Shown here: piece by piece, positions 37,825 to 50,510 of the stretch
Position numbering within the stretch: the stretch's first letter is position 1
Layout of the letters: each line of letters opens with the position of its first letter
Assembly (NCBI GenBank): GCA_001630475.1
Contig: KV419399.1
Span: 62,001-126,000, forward strand
Direction of reading: 5' to 3'
Source of the DNA: Sistotremastrum niveocremeum HHB9708
Taxonomy: Eukaryota > Basidiomycota > Agaricomycetes > Sistotremastrales > Sistotremastraceae
Length of the DNA: 64,000 nucleotides
Notes under the pieces: generated by a model
Told to the model about the DNA's origin: nothing
What the model saw: the letters and a program-made list of their open reading frames with translations, nothing else
Databases searched by the model: none
Made by a program: the position numbers and the translations under genes

Positions 37825-40059
37825 ATGCTATCGAAATCGGTGTTGGAGCTTCCATTCAAGAAGCCTAGAAAAATCAAGATAATCTGCATCGGCGCTGGAT
37901 ATTCTGGGATCGCCTTTGCGTACAAAGTTAGCCGGGAACTCAATGATGTCGAACTAATAATATACGAGAAGAACGCTGGGATAGGCGGTGTAAGTGTCGA
38001 AGCTTGAACTTGGTATGACGTGCCGAAAAGAACAATTTCTGATCGTGTCGTTGCGATTCCAGACATGGTATGAGAACCGATATCCAGGATGTGCTTGTGA
38101 TGTGCCGTCCCACTCCTATACGGTGAGTTCGATCCCAGATCCACTCTTCATCTGACGCATCAGCCGCCAGTTTTCGTGGGCAGGATATCCCAAGTGGACA
38201 AAATTGTACGCATGATTTGAAACATTCTGTACTATCAAAAACATCTCCCTGAACATGATGCTCAGCTGGGCATCTGCTTCCGAGATTCTGTCTTATCTAG
38301 AGGAATGCGTTCAGAAATGGGATCTCCTTCAGTACATTCAATGCAACCATTCCGTCATGTCGGCGAAGTGGGATCGAGAACTCAGCAAATGGAAATTGGA
38401 GATCTTGAACGCCAATACGAACGGGGTGTTCATTGATACCGCAGATGTCGTCTTCAATGCTACCGGCTCTCTCAAGTAGGTCCATCATCCAGGCATCCTT
38501 TTTTGGAAAGACGTTGACAACTACTCGAGTTTAGCAGATGGAAGTGGCCTGACATCAATGGGCTGAATCTCTTCCGGGGTCATGTTGTACACTCTGCAGG
38601 TTTGAGCTTTTGAGGCTATGTTGAGCTGCGGTGGAACTGAACATCGTTCCAGCCTGGGATTCCTCTTTCGATTTTTCGAGTAAGAAAGTACTCCTGGTAG
38701 GGGGAGGACCTTCTTCTGTACAGGTATCAAACTAAGCCACACAATGATGCGTTGTGTGAGCTGACGTCCTTTTGCTAGATCCTTCCTCAACTTCAACCGA
38801 TCGTTTCCAGCTTGACATTTCATATACGTTCGCCGTTATATGTTACTCGCATGTTCGGCCAAGACTGTTCACCTGAAGGGGGCATCTATACTCAGGATGA
38901 TATTGCGAAATTCGCACTAGAACCTACCTATCTTCTAGAGCATAGGAAAAAGGTATCCGCTACCATCTGGGGCGGCTTTGACGTAATGAGGAAGGATTCA
39001 CCGAAACAACTCGAGGCTCGGACCAAAGTCCAAGAGGATATGCGGCGGAGACTAGAATACCGCGAAGATCTGTGTAGGAAATTGATACCGACATGGCATT
39101 TAGGGTGCAAGAGGGCTGTACCCGGTGATTATTCATGAATGATTTAAAACTATCTAGGTCATGAATGACATTCCACTCAGGCATCAACTTCCTCGAAACG
39201 CTTCTCTTACCAAATGTACGGGTACTCTCAGGAGAAATTCTCGAAATCAAGGAGAATTCTGTTATAACGCAGGAAGCAGGCGAAGACGAGTATGACGCGA
39301 TCATATGTGCTACCGGGTAAGAGCTTTTCTAGCAAGCTTCAACCAAACATTGATCCTCATAGATTCGACACATCTTGCAAGCCAGCTTTCCCCATATTAG
39401 GACGAGACGGCGTGGATCTCCGGGAACACTGGTCCACATCCGTAGATAATTACTTGAGCGTTGCCGTTCATGGCTTCCCCAATTATTTCCGTAGGCATAC
39501 AGTTCCATTGCATTCGTTTCCAATCACCGACAAAACGATTAGTTGGCTGCGGTCCAAACAATCCGACGGTCCTTCCTTCGATAGAAGTGGCCGCAGGATA
39601 CGCTGTTCAGTGTATAAGGAAAATCCAAAGCGAAGGAATCCGATCCATGGAAGCGACGAAGGAGGCCGTAGACGATTTTATGGCGTATAAGAGTCGGCCT
39701 ATGATCTTTATATGAGCTTTTCGCTCCCGATGACGTTTTTCTCATCAGGACTCTTCATGGAGCAGATGGTATGGACCTCACCATGCTCTTCTTGGTATAA
39801 GGGCGGCAGTAGAGATGGAGATGTGATCGGGCAATGGGTGGGATCTCCTCTGCACTATGTCAGTGACTTTTTCGGTCATATTGTCTCTGGATAGGGCTCC
39901 ATAGTAAATGCCCTCTAGATGGCCGCACTAGGAGAACCTCGATTTGAGGACTATCATATTGATTATCTGCACGGGAATCGTTTTGCATATCTAGGATCCG
40001 GTCAGACTTTGGAGGAGGTGGCAGGGACGAATTTAGCCTGGTACGTTCGTCGCATCTAA
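37825..40059 (+). CDS. FAD-dependent monooxygenase, Baeyer-Villiger type
   Basis: Oxygenates ketones or related carbonyl compounds with NADPH and O2 in the Baeyer-Villiger family. The first Rossmann motif is IICIGAGYSG near residue 20. The segment TWYENRYPGCACDVPSHSYT is typical of class B flavin monooxygenases. The family fingerprint FxGxxxHxxxWD is present as FRGHVVHSAAWD, formed across an intron near 38611-38663. The second Rossmann motif is VLLVGGGPSS, and AIICATGFD is the ATG motif. The C-terminus, GLFMEQMVWTSPCSSWYKGG, then YLHGNRFAYLGSGQ, reaches the stop at 40057-40059. About ten introns. The neighbouring MFS transporter and GTPase make a small accessory block; a shared pathway is speculative. 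Confidence 0.85.
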
Positions 40060-40747
40060 TCCTTCAAAACCCCATTACCGACCCCTTGGGCCGCCTTCAT
40101 GATCAGGTTCATACGCGAAGAATCGGTAGAGACGGCCTAATCTTACTGTTTCCGCCCCGTTGCAAGGAGGTGGTGAACGGATTGACATACGAGTTGAGAA
40201 AAGCTTGCCTTCTTTCGATGCGTTTTATAAAGAGGTTTTGGTTATGATGTTCCAAATGTGCTCAGAATGGCTCTAGAGCTCCAAATCCTAGAGGGAAAAG
40301 GCATGTGCAGTGAACGCTCGTAGACGATGTTGAGAGATAAAAGTGTAAGTGTTCTGCAGTATTCAGTCTGGATGTATATCAATAGTATATAGCCTCTGGA
40401 TATTCACAGGTATTGGTGGAATTCCCGGATAAAAGCATTGAATATTGAATTCCAAAGCCTGTGTCTCGCAGAGAATACATTTCGAGCGCTCGAATTTGAA
40501 CTTTTGCAGTCAACAGCGGGAAGACAGTTGAGCATCCTAAAATTTGTACGGGAGATATTACTGTTCGGAATCGTGGTAACTTGGCAAGACAACAGGCAAG
40601 AGTAGCGGCTGGGATTCGGTCAGCGCCGGTTCAATTCTTCATCGGCTTCGGTTCGGAGATCTTCCGCACGCGACATTGTTGGACTCGGACTTGCAACAAT
40701 GTCTTCAGCCATGTCCTCATCAGAGCCTCCGAGAGACCAAACGCAGG
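40060..40747. other. Intergenic
   Basis: About 690 bases between the monooxygenase and the ELYS-like gene. No gene, repeat or RNA recognised. Confidence 0.45.
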
Positions 40748-43033
40748 ATGAGGTCAGTGGCAACTGCTGAAAGGTCTTACTTTACCAATACTTCTGCCCA
40801 GGATTACACGCTGGAGGATGAATATTCTGCTCTTTTCGACCTCTCCCCTCAGAGGTTCCCGTGGCGCGAGCCTGTTCCTCAGCGGGTCAGACAACAGCGC
40901 GACATCTATGATGGAACGCTCTTCTTAGATACAATGCTCGAGGCTGCACAAGTTGAGAACGCGAGGGCGCTTTACCCGCCTTGGGATCCGGAGTCCTTTG
41001 GAGACCTCTACAACGCGGTTCGAAAAGCCAAATGGGATCGAATGAGGAAGGACTGCATCGTGTACTATCTTCTTAAATGGTGGGAGGACGGTCGAGAGGT
41101 CAAGTTCCGAAGACAAAGGTCCATACCTCCTCAATTCTCGACGTTGGCCGACGCGTATTATTTCTTTGACATGGGTGAAGCCACCGTATGCAATTTCCTC
41201 CAGCCGGGTTATCTCGAACTGAATGCAACATTCTTGACAGAAAGCCGCAAATTTGGTTATTGACGCTCGAATCCCTCCCAATCATTCTTCGAAGATACTT
41301 CGCATCCTCAGTAATTCTCAAGATGGAGGTCCTACGATTCTACGATATGTCCGGAGTGCCCACCCGGTCCTGACCGAGCAGTCATCGCTGGACATATATG
41401 CCCTAGCTCTGGCCGAATCATCGCTGCAGGATGCGTGGCTCTTCCAGAGAACCTTCCCTCAAGAAACTCCCAGTCGGAAGCAGCTCATCGAGAAAATCGT
41501 TCTATCGTGTTTAGCGCGTACGTCTGATTTATATTCAACCACCTTTCTCTAAATGATCACGTAACAGCCCCCAAACCTTCACATCTACGCCAACTTTTAG
41601 CTTTCCCGACATCCCCATGGGAGCACTCTGTCCTAAGAGACTTGGCTCTCAACCCCCCTCCCATTCTATCGCCATCTTCTCAATCTATTTTGCAAGACCT
41701 ACTACTCACCAGACTCGTCCATCTGGGTCAATATGTTAATGCTGCCAAGCTTAACGACCAGTTCCCTCCGTCGCAGAACCCGGAGAGCAAAGCTGCCGCG
41801 GCCGCGCGTAGGGAAATGATTGAAGAAATTATGAATTCTTTGCCACCTATCCAGCGCAAGATGATTGACAAGGAGCTCAGTGGATTCACGAATAGTGCCC
41901 CTTTGAGTACCTCCGATTCTTGGATCAGCGTCGACAATCCAGAGGTGACCATGTCATGGGAAGACCTCAGCTCCAGTCGTCGCACACAACAATCGGATGG
42001 TCCGAAAATAACTCGCGCCACTCCTGGTGGAACGGCAACACCTCTAAAACCTAACATGGGTACTCCAGTGAAGCCGGCCTCCATCAACCTGGGGTCGGCG
42101 CCCCAGTTTAGTAGTTTCCGGACGCCATCTCCCGCGACAATGGACACTCCTCCTCAGTACTTGCGCGCAAATGGGGCGCCATCTCCTGGTTCTACCTGGA
42201 GCTCGACTTCTAGGAAACCTATCCAAAATCCGATTCTTCGAAGTGTTCAAAAAACAGGAAACGCATTCTTCCAACCTCCGCCGCCGCCTAGTGCACCCGC
42301 TAGCAATTTTTCTTTCACGCCGTCTCGCAGGTTCAGTGGCAATGCGTCCCTGAACTCACGTTTCATTTCCTCTCCATTGCGCAAGTCAACTTCGGGTACT
42401 CAATTGGATGTGGACATGACATTGAGAAGCGACATTGATGAGGACGACGATATTGTGTTGTCAAATCCACCCCGATTCATCCCAGAAAATACCTCGATCC
42501 CTGCCCCTTCGCAGTCCGCGCCAGAAACGACTTTCCGTCTTCGTGAAGAACCCCCAATAGCATCGTCCAGTGCCAGACCCTTGAATAGGCAGGCTACCGA
42601 AACGATGTTACCACCTGGAGCATTCCCTTCGTCTGAGCAGGGGTTGCGATCCGAACCAACAGTCCTCGATGAACCTATGCCGTCGTTGCCCAAACTGTCG
42701 ACACAGTCGGATAGAACGAAACGCAGAAGACCCTCGCCTACACTTCCTAGTCCAGAAATAGGTTCTGTGCCAGGTGGCTTCGACGAGCCTCCCGCCACGT
42801 CGGAGAGTAGAGATGATGTCCCTTCTTTGCCCAGTGCAAGTGCTTCTCGGACTACGCGAGGAAACCGTAAGAGGACGTCTCGTACAAGTAGTGTCGTCTC
42901 CGAAGACGAGCCTCCTGCTGTTCGAAGGTCTTCCAGACTTTCTGCTGCGCCGCCGTCCCCGAAATTAACTGCGAAGAAATCGGCTCGATCGAGCACGGGC
43001 GGGAGTACGAGTGCTAAAAATATGCGCAGATAA
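40748..43033 (+). CDS. ELYS-like nuclear pore complex protein
   Basis: Probable nuclear pore assembly protein with an N-terminal ELYS domain. Three exons with agreeing phase: 40748-41207, 41245-41517 and 41568-43033, 732 residues. The domain is seen in DIYDGTLFLDTMLEAAQVEN, ALYPPWDPESFGDLYNAVRK, DCIVYYLLKWWEDG and YYFFDMGEATVCNFLQP, followed by LVIDARIPPNHSSKILRIL. The second half is Ser/Pro-rich with repeated LPS and SP clusters and basic patches (TRGNRKRTSRTSS; LTAKKSARSS), so it is likely disordered and perhaps DNA- or chromatin-contacting, as the tail of ELYS is in animals. I chose the ATG giving MRSVATAERSYF; an upstream ATG leads to a stop. Confidence 0.8.
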
Positions 43034-43393
43034 GTTTCACAATAATGTTTACCGCATGTCTATCACTCTAGGCTTAAGTTCCTTCAGATTAAGAGTTTAC
43101 GAAAGTTAGCTATAGTATGACAGACGATGTCCCATGTTTATGTATTCAGGTTATAGTAATGTATGGCGGTATATACTGTCTTGTGTTCCCAGAGATATTT
43201 TCCCCATCGCAGCACTAGATGTACATCATGAAAGCTGCGCTGCGACGTGGAAACATGGAGATGATGATCATGGGTTTCCCTATTGGGGCACAATCTTACG
43301 TAAGTTGAGGTTTACAGCCATCCCTCCACGTCTGTTTCGTTTCGGCCATATAAGTCGCCTCCGCATCGTCCTCCATCCCATCAATAGTCTACA

Positions 43394-46300
43394 ATGGCCG
43401 CACCTAATGCTCAGCTTCCACCGGGCTGGGTGGCTCAATGGTATGTTCCAATCTTCTTTCCAACGCTTTCACCAACTGTCTTCCAGGGATGCGACTCACC
43501 AGCGTCATCTTTTTATCGGTATGAGCCCACGCCGTCTGGAAACGATTTTAGCTTTCTAAACTTTGGTTCTGGAATAGAAACGGCGTCTGGAAGGTCACAA
43601 TGGGAACATCCTCTTCAAACCAATTCTCCTCCGCTAGATCTGCTGTCGCAATCGCCTCCGCCAGATAATGCCTCCGCGCATCATGCGACTCATACAAAAA
43701 GACGACAATATGCTGCTGGTCAAACTCAAGCGTATTACGGAACGACGGAAGCAGCAGGATTCGCTGATGCAGCTTATGGTGCCGGTGCTGGCGCGGCTCC
43801 TGCTCAACAGCCTGGACAGTTGTTCACACCTGGATTGGCCGCCGAAAGTCAATTTGCGTCTCAACAGGGCCAACCTCCTGCAGCTCAAGGTGGCTACTTC
43901 CAGGGTGCAGAACCTGATTATCCCGCTCCCGCCGCGTATGCTCAGCCTCCTTATGTGGGCCAGCAACCTCAGGCTGCTCCCCAAATCGGCCAGTTGGCAG
44001 ATCAGTTCGGTCAGATGGGAATCAATCCTGCAGCTGGATATTCCCAGAAGCCGGTGCGTATCCACGATAGTGTGTCTATCAATGAGACTAACCGGCTCGA
44101 CGTTTTTAGTTCGCTCTCTATACAACCAATCTTTTGACGGCGGCTCCGGACCCCCGAGAGCTAAGTCGACCTCCTCCCGAGATTCGACTTCCACCAAACG
44201 TGATTTCTTTGTCGCCATAACTTTTCCTCAGAGACTGACACGCTTAATCATAGGCCTGTATCTCAAATTCCCCGTTTGCGAACTGCGATCCGTCATACCA
44301 GCGCAGTACCCTGAATGCCATCCCAGCGAACAACTCCATACTCAGCAAGTCAAAGCTGCCCTTCGCTCTTGTCATTACCCCGTACCGTTCGATTCAGGAA
44401 GGCGATGATGCAGTTCCTCTCGTCACTGACACCGTTATCGCACGTTGTCGGAGATGTCGATCGTACATCAATCCATACTGCCAGTTCATCGATGGCGGAA
44501 ACAGGTATCTATATCGCAGTAATTCGCGCGTATGTGACTGACCTAGATGTTTGTAGATGGAAGTGTGTATTGTGCAACTATTCAAACGAGACGCCTCAAT
44601 TATTTGATTGGGACCAAACTCGGAATGTGGCTGCTGATAGATGGGCTCGTGCCGAACTGAATCATGCGGTGGTGGAATATGTTGCACCGACGGAGTACAT
44701 GGTTAGGCCCCCGCAACCCCCGTACTACACTTTCTTGATCGACGTGAGCCAAGCGGCTGTTCAATCTGGTCAGTCCTTGTCCGGGATTGTGAGTCTGCCC
44801 TCACTCACGCTGCTTGACTAGGAATGGTCGCGACTGCTACTCGTACCATCCTTGAATCTTTGGACCGTATACCAAACGCCGATGATAGAACAAAGGTCGC
44901 CATCATTGGATTCGATACTGCCCTTTACTTCTTCTCCATAGCCGTACGCAACGCACTTTTGATTCTTGTTTTCAACCTAATTGGTCCCCTAGCCTGGCGC
45001 GGCTGAATCTACGATGCTCGTTGTCTCGGATGTGGATGATGTCTTCTTGCCAAAACCTACTGATCTTCTCGTCAACCTCACTGAGGCACGCGCGGGACTG
45101 GAGAACCTACTCAGCCGACTTGGAGAAATGTTCCAAAACACTCACACTGTTGGGAGTGCGTTGGGACCTGCTCTTCAGGCGGCTTTCAAAATGATCGTGA
45201 GTATTTGCGTGCCTCAGTTCGCTCATACCTGATATGCTTGGTGTCAGTCCGCGATTGGTGGGAAGATAATCGTGCTGTCTTCCAGCTTACCTAGCATTGG
45301 TACCGGAGCTTTGAAAGTTCGCGAAGACCCCAAAGTTCTTGGCACGTCAAAGGTAAGGGCATATTGTGCCTTAATACCGCAGATGGCATGACCTTGTGCT
45401 AGGAATCCGCATTGCTTCAGCCTGCCTCGAACTTCTATAAAACCTTTGCCATTGACTGTTCTCGGTCGCAAGTATCTGTGGATATGTTCCTATTTAGTTC
45501 CGGCTACACCGACGTCGCTACCTTGAGTGCGTTGACCTTCTTTCGTTGCAACAGCCTTCTGAACGTCTAAATTAGGTTGTTTGCCTCATTACACATCGGG
45601 TTCGACATTCTTCTATCCCGCATTTAACGCATCACGGTCAGAAGATGCTATCAAATTTGCCCACGAGTTCAGCGAGATCCTGGCCAGTCCCATTATGCTG
45701 GAAGCTGTCATTCGTGTTCGTGCCACAAAAGGTCTCGCTTATCCTCTCCTATTCCGTTTTCCTCTCTCACAGCATTTGGATTATATAGGATTGAGAATGT
45801 CTGGATTCCATGGCAACTTCTTTGTGCGGTCTACCGACCTTCTGGCCATGCCGGCTGTTCCTCTGGACCAATCATATGCCATCGAGATCGCAATTGATGA
45901 CCCTATTAACTCCTCGTTCGCGGTGTTACAGACTGCCGTCCTCCATTCAACGAGCTCAGGTACGCTATCGCGAGAGGCTCTTGTACGTTGCTAACGGATT
46001 GACAGGCGAAAGACGTATTCGTGTCCTGACGCTTGCGCTTCCGGTCACTAGCAATATATCTGAGGTCTTTGCATCTGCCGATCAGATAGCGATAGCGACG
46101 TTCCTCGCCAACAAAGCTGTTGAGCGCTCTCTGTCCTCGAAACTTGAAGATGCTCGGGATGCTATCACGAACAAGCTTACGGAAATCTTGGGCACCTATA
46201 AGTCCACAATGACCGCAGCTGGCGCCGGAGCGAGCGCTCAACTCGCGGTTTGTGAGAATCTCAAGATGTTGCCTGTTCTCTGTTTGGGTTTGTTGAAACA

Positions 46301-47093
46301 TGTGCGTGATCACGACTTCGCAGTTAGTTCAGCTGATATTAATGAATGATATGGGACAGATTGGCATTAGACAAAGCTCGCAGATCCCTTCCGATCTCCG
46401 AGCGTATGCTCAAACGTTGTTAACAACTCTCCCCTCACAGATGCTTATCCCCTACATCTATCCCGCATTCTATTCGTTACACAATATGCCCCCTGAGGTA
46501 CGTGAAATTTGCCGGAGATGGACAATCATTGAATATCCGTCGATTCTAGGCCGGTACTATCGGTGAACGTGGCATTATTATGCCACCATCCTTACCCCCT
46601 ACGTCCGAGCGGCTGGAGCGTCACGGTTTGTTTGTCATCGAAGACGGCCAGACGATTTTCTTGTGGGTAGGAAGGGATGCTGTTCCTCAGCTGGTCATGG
46701 ACGTGTTCAATCTCCCGAGCTACGAGCAGCTCCGCGGTGGCAAAGTTAGTACTCTCTATTTTGGGCACGTCATCTTTTCTTACGAAAATTCATCAGATGA
46801 CACTTCCCTTGTTGGACAATCCATTCTCTCAGAGAGTGAATGCTATTATCTCCAAAATTCGTGAAATGCGTAGAGGACCGTACTGGCCTCATCTCTATGT
46901 CGTCAAAGAAGACGGAGAACCGCCTCTCCGGTTGTGGGCGCTTAGCAACCTTATTCAAGATCGTGCCGACCAGTTGCCCAGCTACCAACAGTACATCAAT
47001 ACTGTCAAGGAGAAGGTACAGCACGTCCCTTATTAGATATCTTTCTCAAACTGATACCATGAATTTCAGATCAATATCGGAGGCTACACATAG
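43394..47093 (+). CDS. SEC24: COPII coat subunit Sec24 with N-terminal WW domain
   Basis: Cargo-binding subunit of the COPII vesicle coat at ER exit sites. About fifteen exons. After the start [16 protein letters not shown] an intron leads to [10 protein letters not shown] and [12 protein letters not shown], together forming a WW-type module; a Gln/Pro/Ala-rich region follows. The Sec24 core starts with [20 protein letters not shown] and WKCVLCNY (zinc finger of the C-x2-C...C-x2-C type), then the trunk ([30 protein letters not shown]). It continues with [23 protein letters not shown], the helical domain ([35 protein letters not shown]) and the gelsolin-like end ([20 protein letters not shown]). 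The stop follows NIGGYT at 47093. The WW module is the odd part. Confidence 0.92.
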
Positions 47094-47454
47094 TGTTTCG
47101 AATGAACGTTTGACTACCGTGATACTCCTGTGCCATAATCCAATAATCTATTTTCAATGTTGCGGAATTTTCGAATTTGATCAACGTGTTCCAGATGATT
47201 GGTTGAACACGACTTGCAAAGCAGCTTTTCCGAAGCTCGTGCTCTGAGTCTGAGATATGCTCTCATCGACATCTATCGAACTTGTCCCTTTTCTTGTTGT
47301 GTATCAAACACATCATAAAACCATAAGACCCGTAATAAAGACAGTATTGAGGCGCTTAAATCTCCAAGATCGTGATTTTCATATTTCTTCTCCACCCTAA
47401 ACGGCAAATAGTAGCCAGATTCAAAGCGATATCAACCAGGCTGGTCCGGGATCT

Positions 47455-49769
47455 TCAGTCATCCCCATCGTCGTAGTCTTCACCCTCATATCCTCCGCCC
47501 CCACCTGGATTGCCAGCATTCATACTGGCCATCATCCCAGCTCTTCTGCCCTCGCCCTCCTTCTCAATGGCATCTAGATCTTTATCCAGATCCAACTCTT
47601 CCTCATCTTCCTCGACGCCAGCTAATCCAGCCTCACCACCTTCATTATCCTTCATATTCCTCATCCCGCGTAATTTTCTGACTTCCCTTCTCAACTTCTC
47701 GATCTCGTCGTCACGTCTAGAAACCCTGCCCTTCAATTCTCTAATGAAATGATTCCCACATCTAAGAAGCTGTAATTTGCTGACACCCCGATTGGGTCCG
47801 TCTCCTTCGCCTCGGGGTGGTCCACGAGGAGGCATAGCACCAGGCAATGGAGGGTCATCACCTCCCAAAAACCCATCTTCAGTAGGTAATGGGATAGGTG
47901 GGAGGAGCAAGCGGAGTTCATTGAAGGATGATTTCAACGAATCACGGCGTTTCTGCTCTGCAGCTTTGTGAGAGGACTTACGCCCTTGCATCTGAGGGAG
48001 TGGGAGAGGAGTGGATGGCGTTATATTGAGAGTGGAAGAGGAACCAGACATATGGTGTGCATAGTTGGGTTGAGCAGCGAGAGTGCTGGCTGAAGAAGCG
48101 GGTATACCTTCCGGAAGGAGCGGTTTGAGGGCTGGGCTGACGAGAGAACGTGAAGCGGGAGCCTTCTTGGTCTGTCGAGGAGCCTGATGGGTGGAATGAT
48201 GCGTCTCTTGGGAGGAAGAATTGATATTCGAAGAGCTGGCACCATTTGACATATTGTTGGAAGCCTTTTCCTTCCCTTTTTCAACGGAAGTATTCTGGTG
48301 AGGAGGATGTGCCATTAATCCAGTCGGCAGAGTGAAGCGCCCAAGATTCATGATAGTTGCGGGTGTGACTGGCTCTATGCTAGTGCCCCCGCCTGCCAAG
48401 TGAGAGCCCGAACGACTGTGAGTCTTTCCCGCGTCGTTGCCTTGACCAATATTTCCATTGGGTCCGTTGGGCTGCTGCATGTTATAGGAAGCTGGGGCGG
48501 CAGGCGGAGGCATTGACAGATCGACAGGGGAAGGAGAGTCGTCCATTTGCTGATCGCCGCCATTCAGTGCTACCTCGCCACCGCCACTACCAGGGGCAGT
48601 ACTGGCGACGCCGACCGTACTACTTCTTCTTCGTGTCATAGCGCGTGACGTAGGAGTAGAAGTCGCAGAATTCGAAGATGAGCCAGAAAGGCGAACGTTA
48701 GCGCCCGCGCTCCGTGAAGTAGACTGCTGCGAGAGGCCGGACTGGCGTTTCTTCGAGGTGCCCTGTCCATCGCTCGAGGGATTGGAACGTTTCTTGACCG
48801 GGCGCTGGATAGGGGTTTGACCGGACGCATTGGGATTCTGTGAGAGCTGTACATTTGAGGACGTATTGGAGGACCCGATGGGTCCCAGCCATGGACTAGA
48901 TATAGGTGATAAATCAAAGTCCATTCCACCAGGGCTGGCCATATGTAGAGGTGGTTGGAAGGCGAGCCGTGCTGGAGCCGACATAGTCGGGTTTATGGGA
49001 TTCGAGGAGCCGGGGGACACCAAGGGACTCATGCCAACCTGTCCATAGAACATTAATGATGTAAAATATTAGAGTTGTTATCTTACAGATGAGGGAGGCC
49101 CTTGAGGAGGCGCGTAATTGTACATGTCCTGCATAGGCGGGAGCATTGGCGAAACAAGCTCGGAAAGTGGAAGATCGGTGTTGATTTGGGGCCTCAGTTC
49201 CGAGGATCCCACTGATAAGAGTCAGATTAATGCGACGGTGACATTGGAATGACCAACGAGGAGTAGGAAGTCCATGAAAAGGCAATGAACTCTGCATGTT
49301 TGCCGGATCCAGGGACGGAATCGCGCGGCTAGCACGTATTAGCTCCATCTATAAAGTCAACGATCTTAGGGGCGTACAAACGCATTGGAAAGGTTTTGCT
49401 GACCTGTTGCTGGAAGAGCTGGTTCTGCATCTGCTGCAGCTGCTGAAATTGTTGTAACTTGAGGTGGTTTAGGAGATCAGCTGTCAGATTTGGGGGAGTA
49501 CGCTGCATAGAATTGGAGGCGTTTAGGGATTGATTCTGGGAGTTCTGAAGGGATGGATCGTTCATCATTCCGAGCAGGCTTTGTATGCTCTCCATGTCGA
49601 GCTGTGATTGCGGCTGGGACATGGCTGAGTCGTCCGGGGCCTGGGACGAGGCAGTGTCACCGACGGGATTCGAGGTGAAGTCCAGTTCCTGATGAGTTTG
49701 ATGATTGACATAGTCAGTAATGTCAAACGCGACGTTCGACATGAAGTCGTTATGATCTTGTTGGCTCAT
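47455..49769 (-). CDS. Basic helix-loop-helix transcription factor
   Basis: Likely E-box-binding regulator. Exons 49769-49404, 49348-49258, 49211-49087 and 49038-47455, 721 residues. The first 120 residues are Gln-rich (LKLQQFQQLQQMQNQLFQQQ), typical of activation regions. The bHLH domain lies near residue 545: basic part SHKAAEQKRRDSLKSSFNEL with the H-E-R contact pattern, helix 1 LRLLLPPIPL, and helix 2 SKLQLLRCGNHFIRELKGRV. A loop of about 45 residues, rich in Gly/Pro, separates the helices. A leucine-zipper-like segment (EIEKLRREVRKLRGM) follows, then an acidic tail rich in Glu and Asp (GYEGEDYDDGDD at the end). The long loop is unusual for bHLH in general but occurs in some fungal members. 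The target genes are unknown. Confidence 0.88.
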
Positions 49770-50510
49770 CGCTGAGCGCTGAGGGCGGTGAGGGCGAGAA
49801 GGCTGCTAGCTTGTCTGGAAAGAGAGGAATTCTCGGGCCGAGAGAAGGGTCGGAGTCTGAACCTTGCTATCCGTCTGCCGAGGAAATTTTTCTCGGCCAG
49901 AACAGAGAACAAGAGAGATCAGCGAATCTTTGCACCGATCATCGGCTCAAAGACGGGTCAATCCAAGAACAGTCAAGATTCTCGGCTAGATCGTTACTTC
50001 GGCGATTGCAACTATATGTCCGTCGCAACCATCATGACCTTCAAGTTTATAGTTGACGAGAAATTAATGAAGATTCCAAAGCAAGAGTCATTCAGTTAGA
50101 TTCGCTTGGACAGTGGATCGTGACGATTTATCTTTTTCTATGAAACTCGGTCTGACCGCGCCGTTCACCTCGGTTGAGCCACATCTCATGATCATTGTCT
50201 GCACTATTTGCAGTGTGTCCGTCTCCAAGGTAGTCACCCATGGCAGCTCATGGTTGGTGACTTCTCTTTCTTATGATGCCAACATCAGCAAGTCTTCACT
50301 TGCAAATCCGACGACACTCTTTTCCTCACGGACTCCATCCTCGAGCTGGCTCTTTTCCCGTTCAGTCGTCTTTCCTTTTGTAGTTTGTTCTTGTTCTTCA
50401 GTCAGCTGGTCTGCTGAGGCCTGCTGTCCCTTCTGAATATCTTCTCTATTTCCAACCGATATCTGGACTTCTTTTCACACATACTATAGGCGGTGATGAT
50501 TCTCAAGAAC
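49770..50510. other. Intergenic between divergent genes
   Basis: About 740 bases between the bHLH gene and the membrane protein gene, so it likely contains both promoters. Plus-strand open frames at 49788-50099 and 50113-50436 look non-coding (no domain, biased composition). Confidence 0.4.
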
